DNA of 64,000 nucleotides from Aestuariibaculum suncheonense (GCF_014596935.1 NZ_JACVXC010000002.1:565559-629558); one strand, 5' to 3'; positions 18,225 to 28,070 are shown, counted from the stretch's first letter. Translations and numbers: made by a program. The notes: generated by a model not told the origin, from the sequence alone.

Positions 18225-19655
18225 ATGATTTTAAAAGATAATTATATAATAAAACTTAAAATACTACCTCTTCTTTCATTATTGTTTTGTGTGAACACAA
18301 ACATTCAGGCACAAACAATTGATGATAAGGTATTTACATTAGAAGAGTATTTGGGTTATGTAAAACAGTTCCATCCTATTGTAAAACAGGCACAATTACT
18401 ATCCTCTGAAGGAGAAATAAAACTGCTTAAAGCTCGTGGTGCTTTCGACCCCAAAATAGAAGTTGATTACAATAAAAAAGAATTTACCGGTACTGAATAT
18501 TACGATAAATTAAATGCTGCATTTAAAATACCAACCTGGTACGGTATTGAACTGAAAGCTAATTATGAAAACAACGAAGGCTACTACTTAAATCCTGAAT
18601 CTAAAGTCCCAGATGACGGTTTATATAGCGCAGGCGTTTCTATGTCTTTAGCGAAAGGTTTTTTAGCCAACGAACGCATGGCTACGTTAAAACAAGCTAA
18701 ACTATATAGAGATATTAGCTTAAACAAACAAAGTCTTGCCGTTAACGAAGTACTTTATAATGCTGTTGAAACCTATTTTAACTGGCTAAAATATTACCAG
18801 GAGTATAAAGTCTACGCCGATTATCAAACCAATGCAGATGAACGCTTAAAAAATGTAATTACCAGTTTTGAAGCCGGAGATAAACCTGCGGTAGACACTT
18901 TAGAAGCTAGTATCAATTATAAAAACCGAGCACTTGATGTCGAAAAATCACGTATAAAATACATTAAATCACAATTGGAATTGTCTAACTTTTTATGGTT
19001 AGAAAACAATACACCTGTAGAACTCGATTACAGTTTAATACCAGATGTTAATTCACCCTTTTTAGCAGACAAAGTTTTAAACAGCAGTCTTCTGGAAGTA
19101 TCAGATGATGTTTTAGAAAATCATCCTAAAATACAATCCTTAGCATTAAAAAGGCAACAATTAGTTTTTGAAAAACGATTAAACACTAATAATCTGTTGC
19201 CAAAAATTGATTTACAATACAATTTTTTAACCAGCGATTACGAAAATCTGAATTCGTTAAATACTCAAAACTACAAAGCCGGATTAAATATTAGCATGCC
19301 ATTATTTTTGCGAAAAGAACGGGCTGATTTGAAACTGACCAAACTAAAATTACAGGATGTTGATTTTAATTTATCATCAACTAAAGTGAGCTTACTTAAT
19401 AAAATTAATGCTGTGCAACAGGAAATAGAATCTTATGAAAAGCAGAGTACTATTATTCAGAATTTAGTTAACGATTACAAGCAATTGGTGGTTGCCGAAG
19501 AAAAAAAGTTTGAACTTGGTGAAGGTTCCTTATTTCTAATTAATTACCGGGAAGCTAAGCTTATCGAAACCGAATTAAAAAATATTGAAGTTACCAATAA
19601 AGTATTATTAACCAAAGCCATGTTTGCCCAGATTCTAAACACTTTGGAATACTAA
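18225..19655 (+). CDS. TolC-family outer membrane efflux protein
   Basis: This 476-residue protein has a signal peptide (LPLLSLLFCVNTNIQAQ, to about residue 29) and two OEP repeats of long helices, including FTLEEYLGYVKQFHP and the later YKAGLNISMPLFLRKERADL, typical of TolC-like channels. It completes the TetR-ABC-HlyD-TolC export operon and provides the outer-membrane exit. A strong terminator follows 22 bp after the stop. Confidence 0.92.
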   Translation: MILKDNYIIKLKILPLLSLLFCVNTNIQAQTIDDKVFTLEEYLGYVKQFHPIVKQAQLLSSEGEIKLLKARGAFDPKIEVDYNKKEFTGTEYYDKLNAAFKIPTWYGIELKANYENNEGYYLNPESKVPDDGLYSAGVSMSLAKGFLANERMATLKQAKLYRDISLNKQSLAVNEVLYNAVETYFNWLKYYQEYKVYADYQTNADERLKNVITSFEAGDKPAVDTLEASINYKNRALDVEKSRIKYIKSQLELSNFLWLENNTPVELDYSLIPDVNSPFLADKVLNSSLLEVSDDVLENHPKIQSLALKRQQLVFEKRLNTNNLLPKIDLQYNFLTSDYENLNSLNTQNYKAGLNISMPLFLRKERADLKLTKLKLQDVDFNLSSTKVSLLNKINAVQQEIESYEKQSTIIQNLVNDYKQLVVAEEKKFELGEGSLFLINYREAKLIETELKNIEVTNKVLLTKAMFAQILNTLEY

Positions 19656-19676
19656 ATTCATAAAGCATAAACAAAA

Positions 19677-19708
19677 AACAGCCTTTCAAAATATTTTGAA
19701 AGGCTGTT
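19677..19708. terminator. Terminator after the TolC-like gene
   Basis: The perfect 32-nt palindrome AACAGCCTTTCAAAAT / ATTTTGAAAGGCTGTT lies 22 bp after the TolC stop. It ends the export operon and marks the last chromosomal gene before the island. Confidence 0.8.
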
Positions 19709-19799
19709 ATAGTTTAAAATTATACCGGTTTAAACTATCTTTCCAATTAGAAAAACAAAGATATTTCAATAACAGCCTATTGAAAATTATAAGCCAACA

Positions 19800-19934
19800 C
19801 AAATTGAACCATTCTGAATAGCTCCAATAATTTTATTTGTATTCATTTATTTGATTATACTGTAAAGTACCTCTATTAATACCATTATGAAGTATTTCCA
19901 AACAAAAAAGACTCACAAATTTGTGAGTCTTTTA
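19800..19934. repeat. Chromosomal copy of the tRNA-Arg downstream region
   Basis: These 135 bp align at roughly 80% identity with 62282-62416 directly left of the other att core. The segment contains the tRNA terminator (palindrome AAAAGACTCACAAAT / ATTTGTGAGTCTTTT, 19905-19933). This is the original 3' flank of the tRNA gene, now separated from the tRNA by the island. Confidence 0.75.
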
Positions 19935-19984
19935 TTTATCAGTGATCGCGACAGGATTCGAACCTGTGACCGTCTGCTTAGAAG
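19935..19984 (-). repeat. attL: 50-bp direct repeat containing the 3' fragment of tRNA-Arg
   Basis: The 50 bases are identical to 62417-62466. From 19943 they correspond on the minus strand to the anticodon-arm, variable, T-arm and acceptor 3' part of tRNA-Arg(UCU). Similarity ends abruptly after CTTAGAAG, where island sequence (TATAATATT) begins. This fragment cannot make a tRNA; it is the displaced 3' end produced by site-specific integration. Confidence 0.93.
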
Positions 19985-20092
19985 TATAATATTTTACCTA
20001 CAAATAAAAACAAATGAATATTATAAAATATTGATTATAAATTATTTACATTCATTTGATTCAAAATTGCATCAAACTCTAACAAATAAAAC

Positions 20093-20110
20093 TGCGCATA
20101 AAGTGTGCAT
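20093..20110. repeat. Left 18-nt near-end repeat
   Basis: TGCGCATAAAGTGTGCAT matches 15 of 18 bases, in the same orientation, with the copy at 62137-62154 near the other end. Each copy is itself an imperfect inverted repeat (TGYGCA..TGCA). It may be an arm-type recombinase or excisionase site. Confidence 0.35.
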
Positions 20111-20146
20111 TTTTTTGTTTACCTTTAAATACCAAATCTATTATTT

Positions 20147-21403
20147 ATGGCACGTACAAGGCTCGTTTTAGACACTAGAAAGTCATCTTTAAGTAAATCT
20201 ACGAATTTATTTCCAATTGCTCTTAGGGTATTTCATGTTAAACCCAGAATGATTCGACTTCCCTTTCATACATCAGTCGCCGGGTGGGATGATAAATTGT
20301 TTAAACTCAAAAAATCTGCTTTAGCTAATAAAAATCAAGACTGTGATTTTATCAATAAAGAGCTTTATGAGAGGCTTCATAAATCAAGAAAAATAATAAT
20401 GGAACTTGGTGAAAGTATTCATACTACCAGTGTGGATAATTTAGTAGAACATATAAAACTATCTTGGGACCAAAAAGAAGGCTCGGTAATTAAAAGAAAA
20501 TTAATCAACAGTATTACTTTAAAGGAATGGTCAAAAACTATTATTGATAGAAAATTAAAAGCAAACAAACCTGGTTCTGCTAAATGGTATAAAGATGGCG
20601 TTCAAAGTCTACTAAATTTCACAGGCACCGAGGACATTAAATTATATGATATCACTGTTACTCTTTTAAATGAGTTTCAAACGCATCATGAGAGTAAAGG
20701 TAATTCTATAAACTGTATTAGTTCTTACCTTAGAGCTATTCGAGCCATTTATAATAGCGCCATAAAGGAAGACAGATATGTTCCGGTAAAAAATACTTTT
20801 GAACATTATAAAATCCCGAAAACACATAGAACTAAAAAAAGAGCTATTTCAAAAGATGTCTTTTTAAAAATCCGAGAATTAAATTATAAAAAACATTCTG
20901 AGTTATGGCACACTAAAAATTATGCCTTGGTTATGTTTAATTGCAGAGGTATGAATTTTATCGATTTAGCTAAACTCAGAATAAGTGCAATAAACAGAGA
21001 CCGATTATCCTATGGCCGAAGTAAAACTGGAACGCCCCTATCTGTAAAAATAACTACCGAACTATCGGATATTCTTGATCATTATACAATTAACAAAAAT
21101 AGTAATGATTTCATATTTCCAGTAGGTTATGATGGCACGCCTGAAAATCACACCTTTTATCTTTCCCAAAGACGAAGAGTGAACAAGCTTTTAAAGGTTA
21201 TTGCAAAAGATGCAGGTATAGAAGAAACCTTCACCACCTACTCCATCAGACACTCCTGGGCTACCATTGCAAAATTTATGGGTATTTCTTCAGAGGTTAT
21301 CAGTGAAAGTTTAGGACATCATTCACTAAACACTACAGAAATTTATCTTAAAAATTTTAATGATGATGTACTTGATGATGCCAATGATTTGATTGTGAGC
21401 TGA
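20147..21403 (+). CDS. Tyrosine recombinase (island integrase)
   Basis: This 418-residue protein has a Bacteroidota-type SAM-like core-binding region (about 100-210) and a C-terminal catalytic domain. Catalytic residues visible are Arg in MFNCRGMNFIDLA, Lys in LSYGRSKTG, Arg in YSIRHSWAT, His in SLGHHSLNTTE and nucleophile Tyr in TTEIYLKNF. The first position of the usual H-x-x-R box is Tyr, as in many Bacteroidota integrases. The gene sits 162 bp inside attL and reads into the island, so it should catalyse integration and excision at tRNA-Arg. It appears intact. Confidence 0.93.
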   Translation: MARTRLVLDTRKSSLSKSTNLFPIALRVFHVKPRMIRLPFHTSVAGWDDKLFKLKKSALANKNQDCDFINKELYERLHKSRKIIMELGESIHTTSVDNLVEHIKLSWDQKEGSVIKRKLINSITLKEWSKTIIDRKLKANKPGSAKWYKDGVQSLLNFTGTEDIKLYDITVTLLNEFQTHHESKGNSINCISSYLRAIRAIYNSAIKEDRYVPVKNTFEHYKIPKTHRTKKRAISKDVFLKIRELNYKKHSELWHTKNYALVMFNCRGMNFIDLAKLRISAINRDRLSYGRSKTGTPLSVKITTELSDILDHYTINKNSNDFIFPVGYDGTPENHTFYLSQRRRVNKLLKVIAKDAGIEETFTTYSIRHSWATIAKFMGISSEVISESLGHHSLNTTEIYLKNFNDDVLDDANDLIVS

Positions 21404-21555
21404 ATTTAATAATAAGTAGATTTTAAGGACAACCATCATTTTAATTGATGATTTCCTCTACATTAGACTAGATATAAAGATGGTACTATATTTTAATAAA
21501 ATTTTAAAACAAATAAACTACATTTCGATTAACAGAAAAATTAATCCTAATAAAA

Positions 21556-21803
21556 CCAAACTTATGGCATTCTATATTTATATTTTTTTCTACTTCATAA
21601 GGAGTTATATACCCTAATAAAGAATAATAACGTTTCTTTTTCTACCATATTTCGGTGTACCCACAAAAAATCGGTTTTAGACTACTCTATGGTTTTCTAA
21701 TCATCCTCGTAAATAAGTTCTTTTATTAATGCTTTTAAAAGGTATACAGAAACTGAACTATTCCAATAATCCCCCTTTCTACTCATGGATTGAGTTGCTA
21801 AAG
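21556..21803 (-). pseudogene. IS3-family (IS150-like) transposase C-terminal remnant
   Basis: On the minus strand the translation reads DPLATQSMSRKGDYW, then KALIKELIYEDD, a stop, KTIE, a stop, and after a frameshift YTEIW, a stop, KKKRYYSLLGYITPYEVEK. These are the conserved C-terminal catalytic segments of IS3-group transposases (SMSRKGN.W.N, LK.EL.Y...Y.T, EIWYN..R.H..LGY.TP.E). At least three stops and a frameshift show it is dead. No inverted repeats or N-terminal half were found. It fills most of the gap between the integrase and the TonB receptor gene. Confidence 0.75.
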
Positions 21804-21918
21804 GGTCGAATTAATTAAAAATCTAAATATTTTAAAGGTGTATTGGGTACGTATCCAGTCGAAAAATGAACTTTATCAGCCTTAAAATAAGAGAATTGTT
21901 AAGTATCCTGTAACTGTT

Positions 21919-24192
21919 TTAAAAATGATAATTTATATTAATGCCAGTGTAATAATTTGTGGGTTCTCCTGGATAGAAATACCTCGGGCTATTACCGTTA
22001 AAACCTGAGGCGTTAATTAAAATTTGAGAAGCATATTTTTCATTAAATAAATTATTAATCCCATAAAACAAGTTAGCCTTGAGGTTGTTGTTAATATTAT
22101 TTTTATAACCTAATTTTAGATTTATTAATTTATAACAATCGGAAAACAAGCTATTGTCATCAGTTATTGGCATGCTATCTACAGATTGGAAATAAAGATT
22201 ACCATAGAAGCCCTTTTTGGTGTCAAAATCTATTCCTGCATTGAATACCTGTTGAGGTATTCCAGTTAATTTATTTCCAGAGTAATTACTTTCATTATCA
22301 ATAAAATTTTTAAAATGGTAATCATTGAGGCTGTAAGTTAAAAAAGGCCTCAAATACAAATCGTTATTTATAAACCAAGTATATCGCAGGGATAGTTCTA
22401 GACCATCATGTTGAGTTTCGCCAGCATTGATACCTATATATTGATTATCAAGGGTTCTTCTTGAAACTAATAAATTTCTAATATCCAGACGATATAAAGA
22501 TATATTATATGAAAGTTTATTTTTTAATAAAGAACCGTTTGAGCCAATTTCATAGTTCCATCCAGTTTCAGGTTTAAGATTATAGTTTATCATACCATTT
22601 GGCAGTAAGGTTTCGGAAAGAGAAATGGGAGAAAATCCATGAGTTATATTGGTATATATGGATAAGGGCTTTGCAATTTGATAGGAAATTCCAACTGTAG
22701 GGGATAATATGCCTGAAAATTTATAATACCCAGATTGATCGAGGTTTTCAGAATCTATAGGGAACCTATCTTTTAAACGATACCAAGTTTGATTATAATT
22801 GAAACCTAACAAAATCATTAGGCTTTCTGAGGAGTAATTAACTTCAGAAAATATATTTGTATATCCTCTTTTTTCCTGGTAATTGGATAATAAGCTTCCT
22901 TTTACACTACCTGTGCCTTCAGGATATTCTTGGTAAAGGTTTTCTGAGGTGGAGTATTTACTGGTGTCGTAAAACAGTTCTCCTCCAATACTCCAATTGA
23001 ATTGTTTTTTAAGAAGTTTTATGGAGTCATTTAATCGACTTCTTAAACCTGTTGCCAGGATTTGTTCGTCTAAAATATCAAAAGGTCTGGGCTCATAGTT
23101 GGTTTTAAATGATGAAAAAATGCTGGTTGTCAGTTTTAGATTTTTTTGAAATTGATGGTTCCAAGATATGCCTAATAAGCCTCTTGAATAATCTTCAAAA
23201 CCTTTGGCTTGTTTCCATGTATAGGCAGCGCTGGATGGATTATTTGTGTAAGTTTCCATATCTAGTGAACTGGGGATGAAAGCCTTTAAATTTATATGGT
23301 TGGCTAAAAAGGATAGTTCGTCTTTTTGTCCTACAAAAAGGTTATCGTTAATTGTAAAGGTTTGCCTTTTGTAATTACTGTTATCTCTAAATCCTTTAAG
23401 TATTGTGTTGCTAAATATTGTTGTTAAACTGTTTTTAAAAGAACCGTACCCTAAAGATAAGGTCTCTTTAGTTAAACCAAAAGATCCTGTAGAGAATTCA
23501 GCTTCAAAGGATTTTTGATTTAAAGCTGTATTTTTAGGTACTAGCCTAATAGTGCCACCCAGACCCGCTCCATAAAGACTAGTGGCTCCTTTGGTGATTT
23601 CTATTCTGGATAATGAAGCGAGTTCGAAATCTTCAATATTGCTCTCACCACTACCATTGGTAAGAGGGATGTCTTTAAAGTAGGCTCTTATTTTGGCTGT
23701 GCCAAAAAGGTTCCTTGATCCTACGCCTCTAATTGTAATTCTGTTGGTATTTAGCGCACCGCTTTGCATAAAAACTCCTGGTATTTTATTTAGGCTGTGC
23801 TGTATGTTGGTATTAATTGAGCTATTTAAGTCTTTAGTTGTTATAAAACTTGTTCCATAAATAGACTTTTTTAATTTTCCTGGTAAATGGGCTGTGCTTA
23901 TAATGACTTCATTTAACTCATTAGGGTTATAGCTTAACTGAATAACGGTGTAATTTGAATCAATATTAAATGCTTTGGTTTTGTAGCCTATTTTCTTGAA
24001 AGTATAATTTCCTAATGATGAAATTTCAAAACCACCATTTTTATTAGTTACAGTAATTACTTTATTTTCAGTATCTATTATTGATACGGAATCCAAAGGG
24101 ATGTTTGTTTCAATATCAACTACTTTACCTTTAGAAATTTGACAGATCAATGCATTTGAATACAATATTATTAGAAATAATGTTTTTTTCAT
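21919..24192 (-). CDS. TonB-dependent outer membrane receptor (non-SusC type)
   Basis: The protein is about 757 residues from the ATG at 24192 (an ATG at 24210 adds six residues before the signal peptide KKTLFLIILYSNALICQ). It has a carboxypeptidase-like N-terminal domain (about 20-90), a plug (SLNKIPGVFMQSGALNTNRI, then GVGSRNLFGTAKIRAYF) and a 22-strand-type barrel ending GININYHF. Length and the absence of a SusD partner fit siderophore, cobalamin or small-ligand receptors rather than glycan SusC. It stands alone in the island, flanked by the IS relic and a 400-bp gap. The ligand is unknown. Confidence 0.9.
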   Translation of the reverse strand: MKKTLFLIILYSNALICQISKGKVVDIETNIPLDSVSIIDTENKVITVTNKNGGFEISSLGNYTFKKIGYKTKAFNIDSNYTVIQLSYNPNELNEVIISTAHLPGKLKKSIYGTSFITTKDLNSSINTNIQHSLNKIPGVFMQSGALNTNRITIRGVGSRNLFGTAKIRAYFKDIPLTNGSGESNIEDFELASLSRIEITKGATSLYGAGLGGTIRLVPKNTALNQKSFEAEFSTGSFGLTKETLSLGYGSFKNSLTTIFSNTILKGFRDNSNYKRQTFTINDNLFVGQKDELSFLANHINLKAFIPSSLDMETYTNNPSSAAYTWKQAKGFEDYSRGLLGISWNHQFQKNLKLTTSIFSSFKTNYEPRPFDILDEQILATGLRSRLNDSIKLLKKQFNWSIGGELFYDTSKYSTSENLYQEYPEGTGSVKGSLLSNYQEKRGYTNIFSEVNYSSESLMILLGFNYNQTWYRLKDRFPIDSENLDQSGYYKFSGILSPTVGISYQIAKPLSIYTNITHGFSPISLSETLLPNGMINYNLKPETGWNYEIGSNGSLLKNKLSYNISLYRLDIRNLLVSRRTLDNQYIGINAGETQHDGLELSLRYTWFINNDLYLRPFLTYSLNDYHFKNFIDNESNYSGNKLTGIPQQVFNAGIDFDTKKGFYGNLYFQSVDSMPITDDNSLFSDCYKLINLKLGYKNNINNNLKANLFYGINNLFNEKYASQILINASGFNGNSPRYFYPGEPTNYYTGININYHF

Positions 24193-24210
24193 AAATCTTT
24201 GAAGTGGCAA

Positions 24211-24614
24211 GCGTCTTAGAAAAAATGTCTGACTTTTTATTTTAAATCCACATTGAAGGTAGAATGAATCTTATAGGCACTTAAATGTTGAGATCGGAAG
24301 CAATAATTTCCATATCCATTATTGGACGGATAGAAACCTTGTACAAAAATAGAATACATTATCTTTTTGTGAATAGGACAATTAGTGAATTTGAATTAGA
24401 CTTGTATAACCCTAACTGCAGCTTAATCTTTCAACTAACAGAACTAATTTTTCCAGTCCAAAACAAAAAAACTAAAAGACCAAAATAAAATATCCAGGAT
24501 ATTGTTTCCGTATACTAATTTTTCTTCGGATCCTCAAAATTGTTGATATTAGTAATCCTATAAAGTCCCCGTCACAAATTTATTAGAATTTAAACATCGC
24601 ATAAACCAAAGAAC
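24211..24614. other. Intergenic region without recognisable gene
   Basis: The gap is about 400 bp. A 67-codon open frame at 24285-24488 has no recognisable domain and no supporting context. The short palindrome AATATCCAGGATATT lies near 24490-24504. I see no tRNA, IS end or clear promoter. Confidence 0.4.
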
Positions 24615-25610
24615 TCACAAGTTCTTAATAAGTTTTTTCGCTTCTTTTTGTCCCCTTTTAAATACTTTCTTCATGGAAATTATTTTCCCACCTTTTTGTT
24701 TACTGAGGCTGGAAGCCTCCATAAAAGTTAATATTTCAAGTGTCTCACTTTCTGAAACAGGTGATTCCTGCGTTCTAAAAAACTTCAATATTTCCTTCAA
24801 TAAGAAAGTATAACCATCATAGCCACCTAAAGGCACATCTCCTAACGATGTATATGCGGTTCCACCATACATACTCTTCCCTGTTCGCCGACCTCGAAAA
24901 GTGCCTATTCTTCCATCATTCCATTTTCCAACCACTACATCAGTTCCTTCTGAAGACATTCGACTAACAAATATGCAACCTGTTCCCATGGTTGTAAATA
25001 ACATTTCTACACCATGAATGCCATACCAAAAAAATTCAGAATGCGATGGTTCATTTTGAGCTGGAGAAAAACAATCAATCCCTAATACTTTTCCAAATTC
25101 TCCATGTCGTATTTTTTGATTTTGAAGAGAATACCTTAAGGCAGATGAAGTAAAAACTGGTACGTTATATATCTTAGCAAGTTCAAAAATTGCAATAGCC
25201 TGTGATAGTGATGCTGCTATGGGTTTATCAATAAAAATAGGTTTACCTGCTCTAAAAACTTCATTAGCCTGTTCCAAATGCAAATTACCATCATTAGTTT
25301 CCAACATGACAAAGTCTACTTTTTCTAATAGCTCGGCAATAGAAGATACAATTTCAACTCCATATCCCCTTAATTCCTCTGTATATATAGGGATTCGTTC
25401 GTTACTAGACTTTATTCTTTTAGATCCATAAGGATAAGCTGCAACTACTTTAAAATTTTTATCTTCCAATTCTTTATCATCAGTATTTATTAGCTTAGTA
25501 AAAGCTGGAGCGTGAGATGTATCAAGTCCAATAATACCAATTCTATTTTGACTTATTACCTGTGTATATAAAGCCAAAAAAAAACATGAAAAATAAATAA
25601 GTTGTTTCAA
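24615..25610 (-). CDS. Secreted Gfo/Idh/MocA-family oxidoreductase
   Basis: This 331-residue protein has a signal peptide (LIYFSCFFLALYTQVISQ), then an NAD(P)-binding fold with the variant start IGIIGLDTSHAPAF in place of a standard GxGxxG, and the family EKP motif as FIDKPIAAS. The second domain (from about residue 165) is the oxidoreductase beta-sheet half. A periplasmic location is common for this subfamily in Bacteroidota, some members of which are NAD-dependent glycosidases that hold cofactor tightly. It is the last gene of the island catabolic operon, 27 bp after the esterase gene. The substrate is unknown. Confidence 0.8.
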   Translation of the reverse strand: MKQLIYFSCFFLALYTQVISQNRIGIIGLDTSHAPAFTKLINTDDKELEDKNFKVVAAYPYGSKRIKSSNERIPIYTEELRGYGVEIVSSIAELLEKVDFVMLETNDGNLHLEQANEVFRAGKPIFIDKPIAASLSQAIAIFELAKIYNVPVFTSSALRYSLQNQKIRHGEFGKVLGIDCFSPAQNEPSHSEFFWYGIHGVEMLFTTMGTGCIFVSRMSSEGTDVVVGKWNDGRIGTFRGRRTGKSMYGGTAYTSLGDVPLGGYDGYTFLLKEILKFFRTQESPVSESETLEILTFMEASSLSKQKGGKIISMKKVFKRGQKEAKKLIKNL

Positions 25611-25637
25611 TATAACTCCTTTACTTTATATTCAATA

Positions 25638-26567
25638 TTATTTAACCTCGCTTATAAATTTAAGGCCATCGTCTATGTTTAATCTCCAATAATCCCAATT
25701 ATGATGTCCTCCTTCTATTCTAAATTCATGCGGAATATCTCTATTTCTAAATATTCTATTAATCTCAATATTTCCATCAAGTAAATAATCTTTATCTCCA
25801 CAACTCAAATACCATTTAACACTTTTCAATTGGTTATCTGAAAGTTGATGGACTAAATAAAGTGGATTATTTAAATTCCAATGTTCTGAAATACGATTAA
25901 AATCTTTAATATTCTTATTGTATACAGATCCATAAAGATAATCAAAATCATCATCGGTCATACTAAGTGTATTTTCATCAGTTCTAATTGCAGAACTAAA
26001 TGCAACACAAACAGAAAACATATCTATATGTCGCATTGTATAGCCTAAAGCTCCATAGCCTCCCATAGATAACCCTCCAATAAACCGATTAGCTCTATCA
26101 CTTTTTATCTGATATATTGATTCTATATATGGAATAAACTCTTTGAAAAACATATTCTCATAATTAAATTTTCCATTAGGATGATTCACAAACCAACTGT
26201 TGCCCCCATCAGGCATAACTATTATCATTTTGTCATTACCATTTTCCAAAACACCCTGAACTTCAGCTATATCTACCCACCCATTATCAATCCACGTATT
26301 TTCGTTATTTGTAAATCCATGCAACAGATAAAATACAGAATAATCTTCATTGCTTTTTGCATAATCTGAAGGCAAATAAATCGTGTATTTAATATCCTGA
26401 TTCAATTCTACACTTTTCATTGTTAAACTTCTCTTTACAATCCCTCTACTTTGGGCTTGAATATTTGCAGTTGTTATGAGGGACAATCCTAAAATAACAA
26501 TAAATAACACTCCCTTTTTAGAGATTGTATTTTTAATTTGGTTATTATTTATTTTAATTAAATTCAT
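25638..26567 (-). CDS. Secreted esterase (esterase D/CE1-like alpha/beta hydrolase)
   Basis: This 309-residue protein has a signal sequence (VLFIVILGLSLITTANIQAQ). The alpha/beta-hydrolase fold shows YLLHGFTNNENTW, nucleophile elbow GGLSMGGYG (Ser at about 167), an acid in CGDKDYLLDG and the catalytic His in EGGHHNWDYW near the C-terminus. This is the esterase D or feruloyl-esterase-like group that removes acyl groups from sugars. Its place in a glycan operon suggests deacylation of imported or periplasmic oligosaccharides. The acyl group is not known. Confidence 0.85.
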   Translation of the reverse strand: MNLIKINNNQIKNTISKKGVLFIVILGLSLITTANIQAQSRGIVKRSLTMKSVELNQDIKYTIYLPSDYAKSNEDYSVFYLLHGFTNNENTWIDNGWVDIAEVQGVLENGNDKMIIVMPDGGNSWFVNHPNGKFNYENMFFKEFIPYIESIYQIKSDRANRFIGGLSMGGYGALGYTMRHIDMFSVCVAFSSAIRTDENTLSMTDDDFDYLYGSVYNKNIKDFNRISEHWNLNNPLYLVHQLSDNQLKSVKWYLSCGDKDYLLDGNIEINRIFRNRDIPHEFRIEGGHHNWDYWRLNIDDGLKFISEVK

Positions 26568-26730
26568 AAAAAATAATTTTGATATTGATTTTCTCTAATT
26601 GAATACCTCAGTGCTGATACACGAGTTACTTAACTCAAAAAATTTAAACATTTTATGAAAACTATCAGTTTTCAGTCTTTACCTAATACTCCGAGCCGAG
26701 GTGCTCTTCGGGACAATTTTTTCACTTAAT

Positions 26731-27798
26731 TTAGGATAACCATCTCTCTAAGTTTTCTGAAACAAATGAATCATCATTTAAGTGTGGATATGCTTTATAA
26801 ACCCTATCAATCTCTTCTTTTTGTCCAGATGAAAGGGCTTCACCTTCTTTTAAGGTCCATAGCCCTTCAAGTAAGCCCTGTCGTCTTAAAACCTCATGAA
26901 GCCCAACAATGCAACCAGCAAAATTATTCTCAGAATCGAAAAATGCTGCATTACTGTCGGTAATTTGATTAGCTTTGATTAACATTTCTCTATTATTAGT
27001 ATCAAATTTTCCATTTTGGATTTCATTCAGTAATTTGACGGCAGATTTTGTCCAAACGGCCCAATGTCCCAACAAACCGCCAACTATTCGCTTCTTAACC
27101 ATTTTACCTTCTACCATAAATTCATATTCTGATAAAAGGTCAACCAAGATATTATCGTCATTTCCAGTATAGAGAGTGATATCATCTGCTCTTCCTGATT
27201 CCACAACACCACGGACAACATCAATTGTCTTATACCGGTTGAAAGGTGCCATTTTTATCCCAATTACATTTGGGATACGTGCAAACTCCCGCCAGAAATC
27301 AACATTCAATTTTCCACCGCCAACAGCATTTTGTAAATAAAAACCTATTACTGGAACAATATCGGCCACAGCTTTACAATGTTCCAGAATTTCTTTATTA
27401 GAAGCTTCCTTTAATGCTGCAAGGCTAAGTAACACGGCGTGAAATCCATTTTCAACAGCAAGCTTAGCCTCGTTTTTGGCTGACACGGTATTTCCAATGA
27501 CTCCTGCCACACGAAATATTGGCTTTTTAGTCTTTTCAGTATATCGATCAAATTCTTCTTTAGCAATTTTTAGAATTGGTTCATAAAGCCTGAATTCTGG
27601 CAGACGAATTTCAAATTGTGTTGTATGGACAGCCACGGCAACACCTCCGGCACCAGCCTCCAAATAATACCGCATTAAAGCCCTCTGGCGGCGTTCGTCC
27701 AATTTCCGATTTTTATCCAAGGCTAATGGAAGTGCTGGTATAACAACACCTTTATGAAACGAGCTTAAAACATCTTTAGGTAATTCAGTATGGTTCAT
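26731..27798 (-). CDS. Dihydrodipicolinate synthase/N-acetylneuraminate lyase-family aldolase
   Basis: This 355-residue class I aldolase-type TIM barrel is longer than classical DapA (about 290). The Schiff-base lysine is seen as GIKMAPF (about Lys182). The usual YN.P tyrosine motif is changed to GFYLQNAVGG, so it is not a housekeeping DapA. In a lyase-containing PUL the likely role is aldol cleavage of a 2-keto-3-deoxy acid derived from the sugar, giving pyruvate. This reaction is inferred from context. It lies downstream of the methyltransferase after 272 bp and may have its own promoter. Confidence 0.82.
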   Translation of the reverse strand: MNHTELPKDVLSSFHKGVVIPALPLALDKNRKLDERRQRALMRYYLEAGAGGVAVAVHTTQFEIRLPEFRLYEPILKIAKEEFDRYTEKTKKPIFRVAGVIGNTVSAKNEAKLAVENGFHAVLLSLAALKEASNKEILEHCKAVADIVPVIGFYLQNAVGGGKLNVDFWREFARIPNVIGIKMAPFNRYKTIDVVRGVVESGRADDITLYTGNDDNILVDLLSEYEFMVEGKMVKKRIVGGLLGHWAVWTKSAVKLLNEIQNGKFDTNNREMLIKANQITDSNAAFFDSENNFAGCIVGLHEVLRRQGLLEGLWTLKEGEALSSGQKEEIDRVYKAYPHLNDDSFVSENLERWLS

Positions 27799-28070
27799 TT
27801 TATTTCTAATATTAATATTCGATTTAATTAAAAATTAATTAAGTTAAAATTACGGGAATAGTGGAATTAAATATTCTGGTTAGGCTATGGTTAGTAGAGG
27901 ATTAAAAATAGTTGAATTCTCGGATTTGCAATTATCCAAAGCTTTTATTTTGTTTTATCTTTTCATTTTTTTTTAGCCAAATCAAAAGATTTGACGGACT
28001 TTATAAATATAGATAGACTTTGGATTAAACACCAAAATCCATATTAACTATAGATACTATTGTTCCATGT

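Noticed and set aside
19887-20171. 94-codon open frame reading MKYFQTKKTHKF... across the left att site
   Set aside because: It runs through the tRNA terminator and tRNA fragment; the SDRDRIRTCDRLLR text is the translated tRNA and a known source of false gene calls. The same frame appears at the right end.
24285-24488. 67-codon open frame in the gap before the TonB receptor
   Set aside because: No recognisable domain, no promoter or coupling to neighbours, and composition like the surrounding AT-rich spacer.
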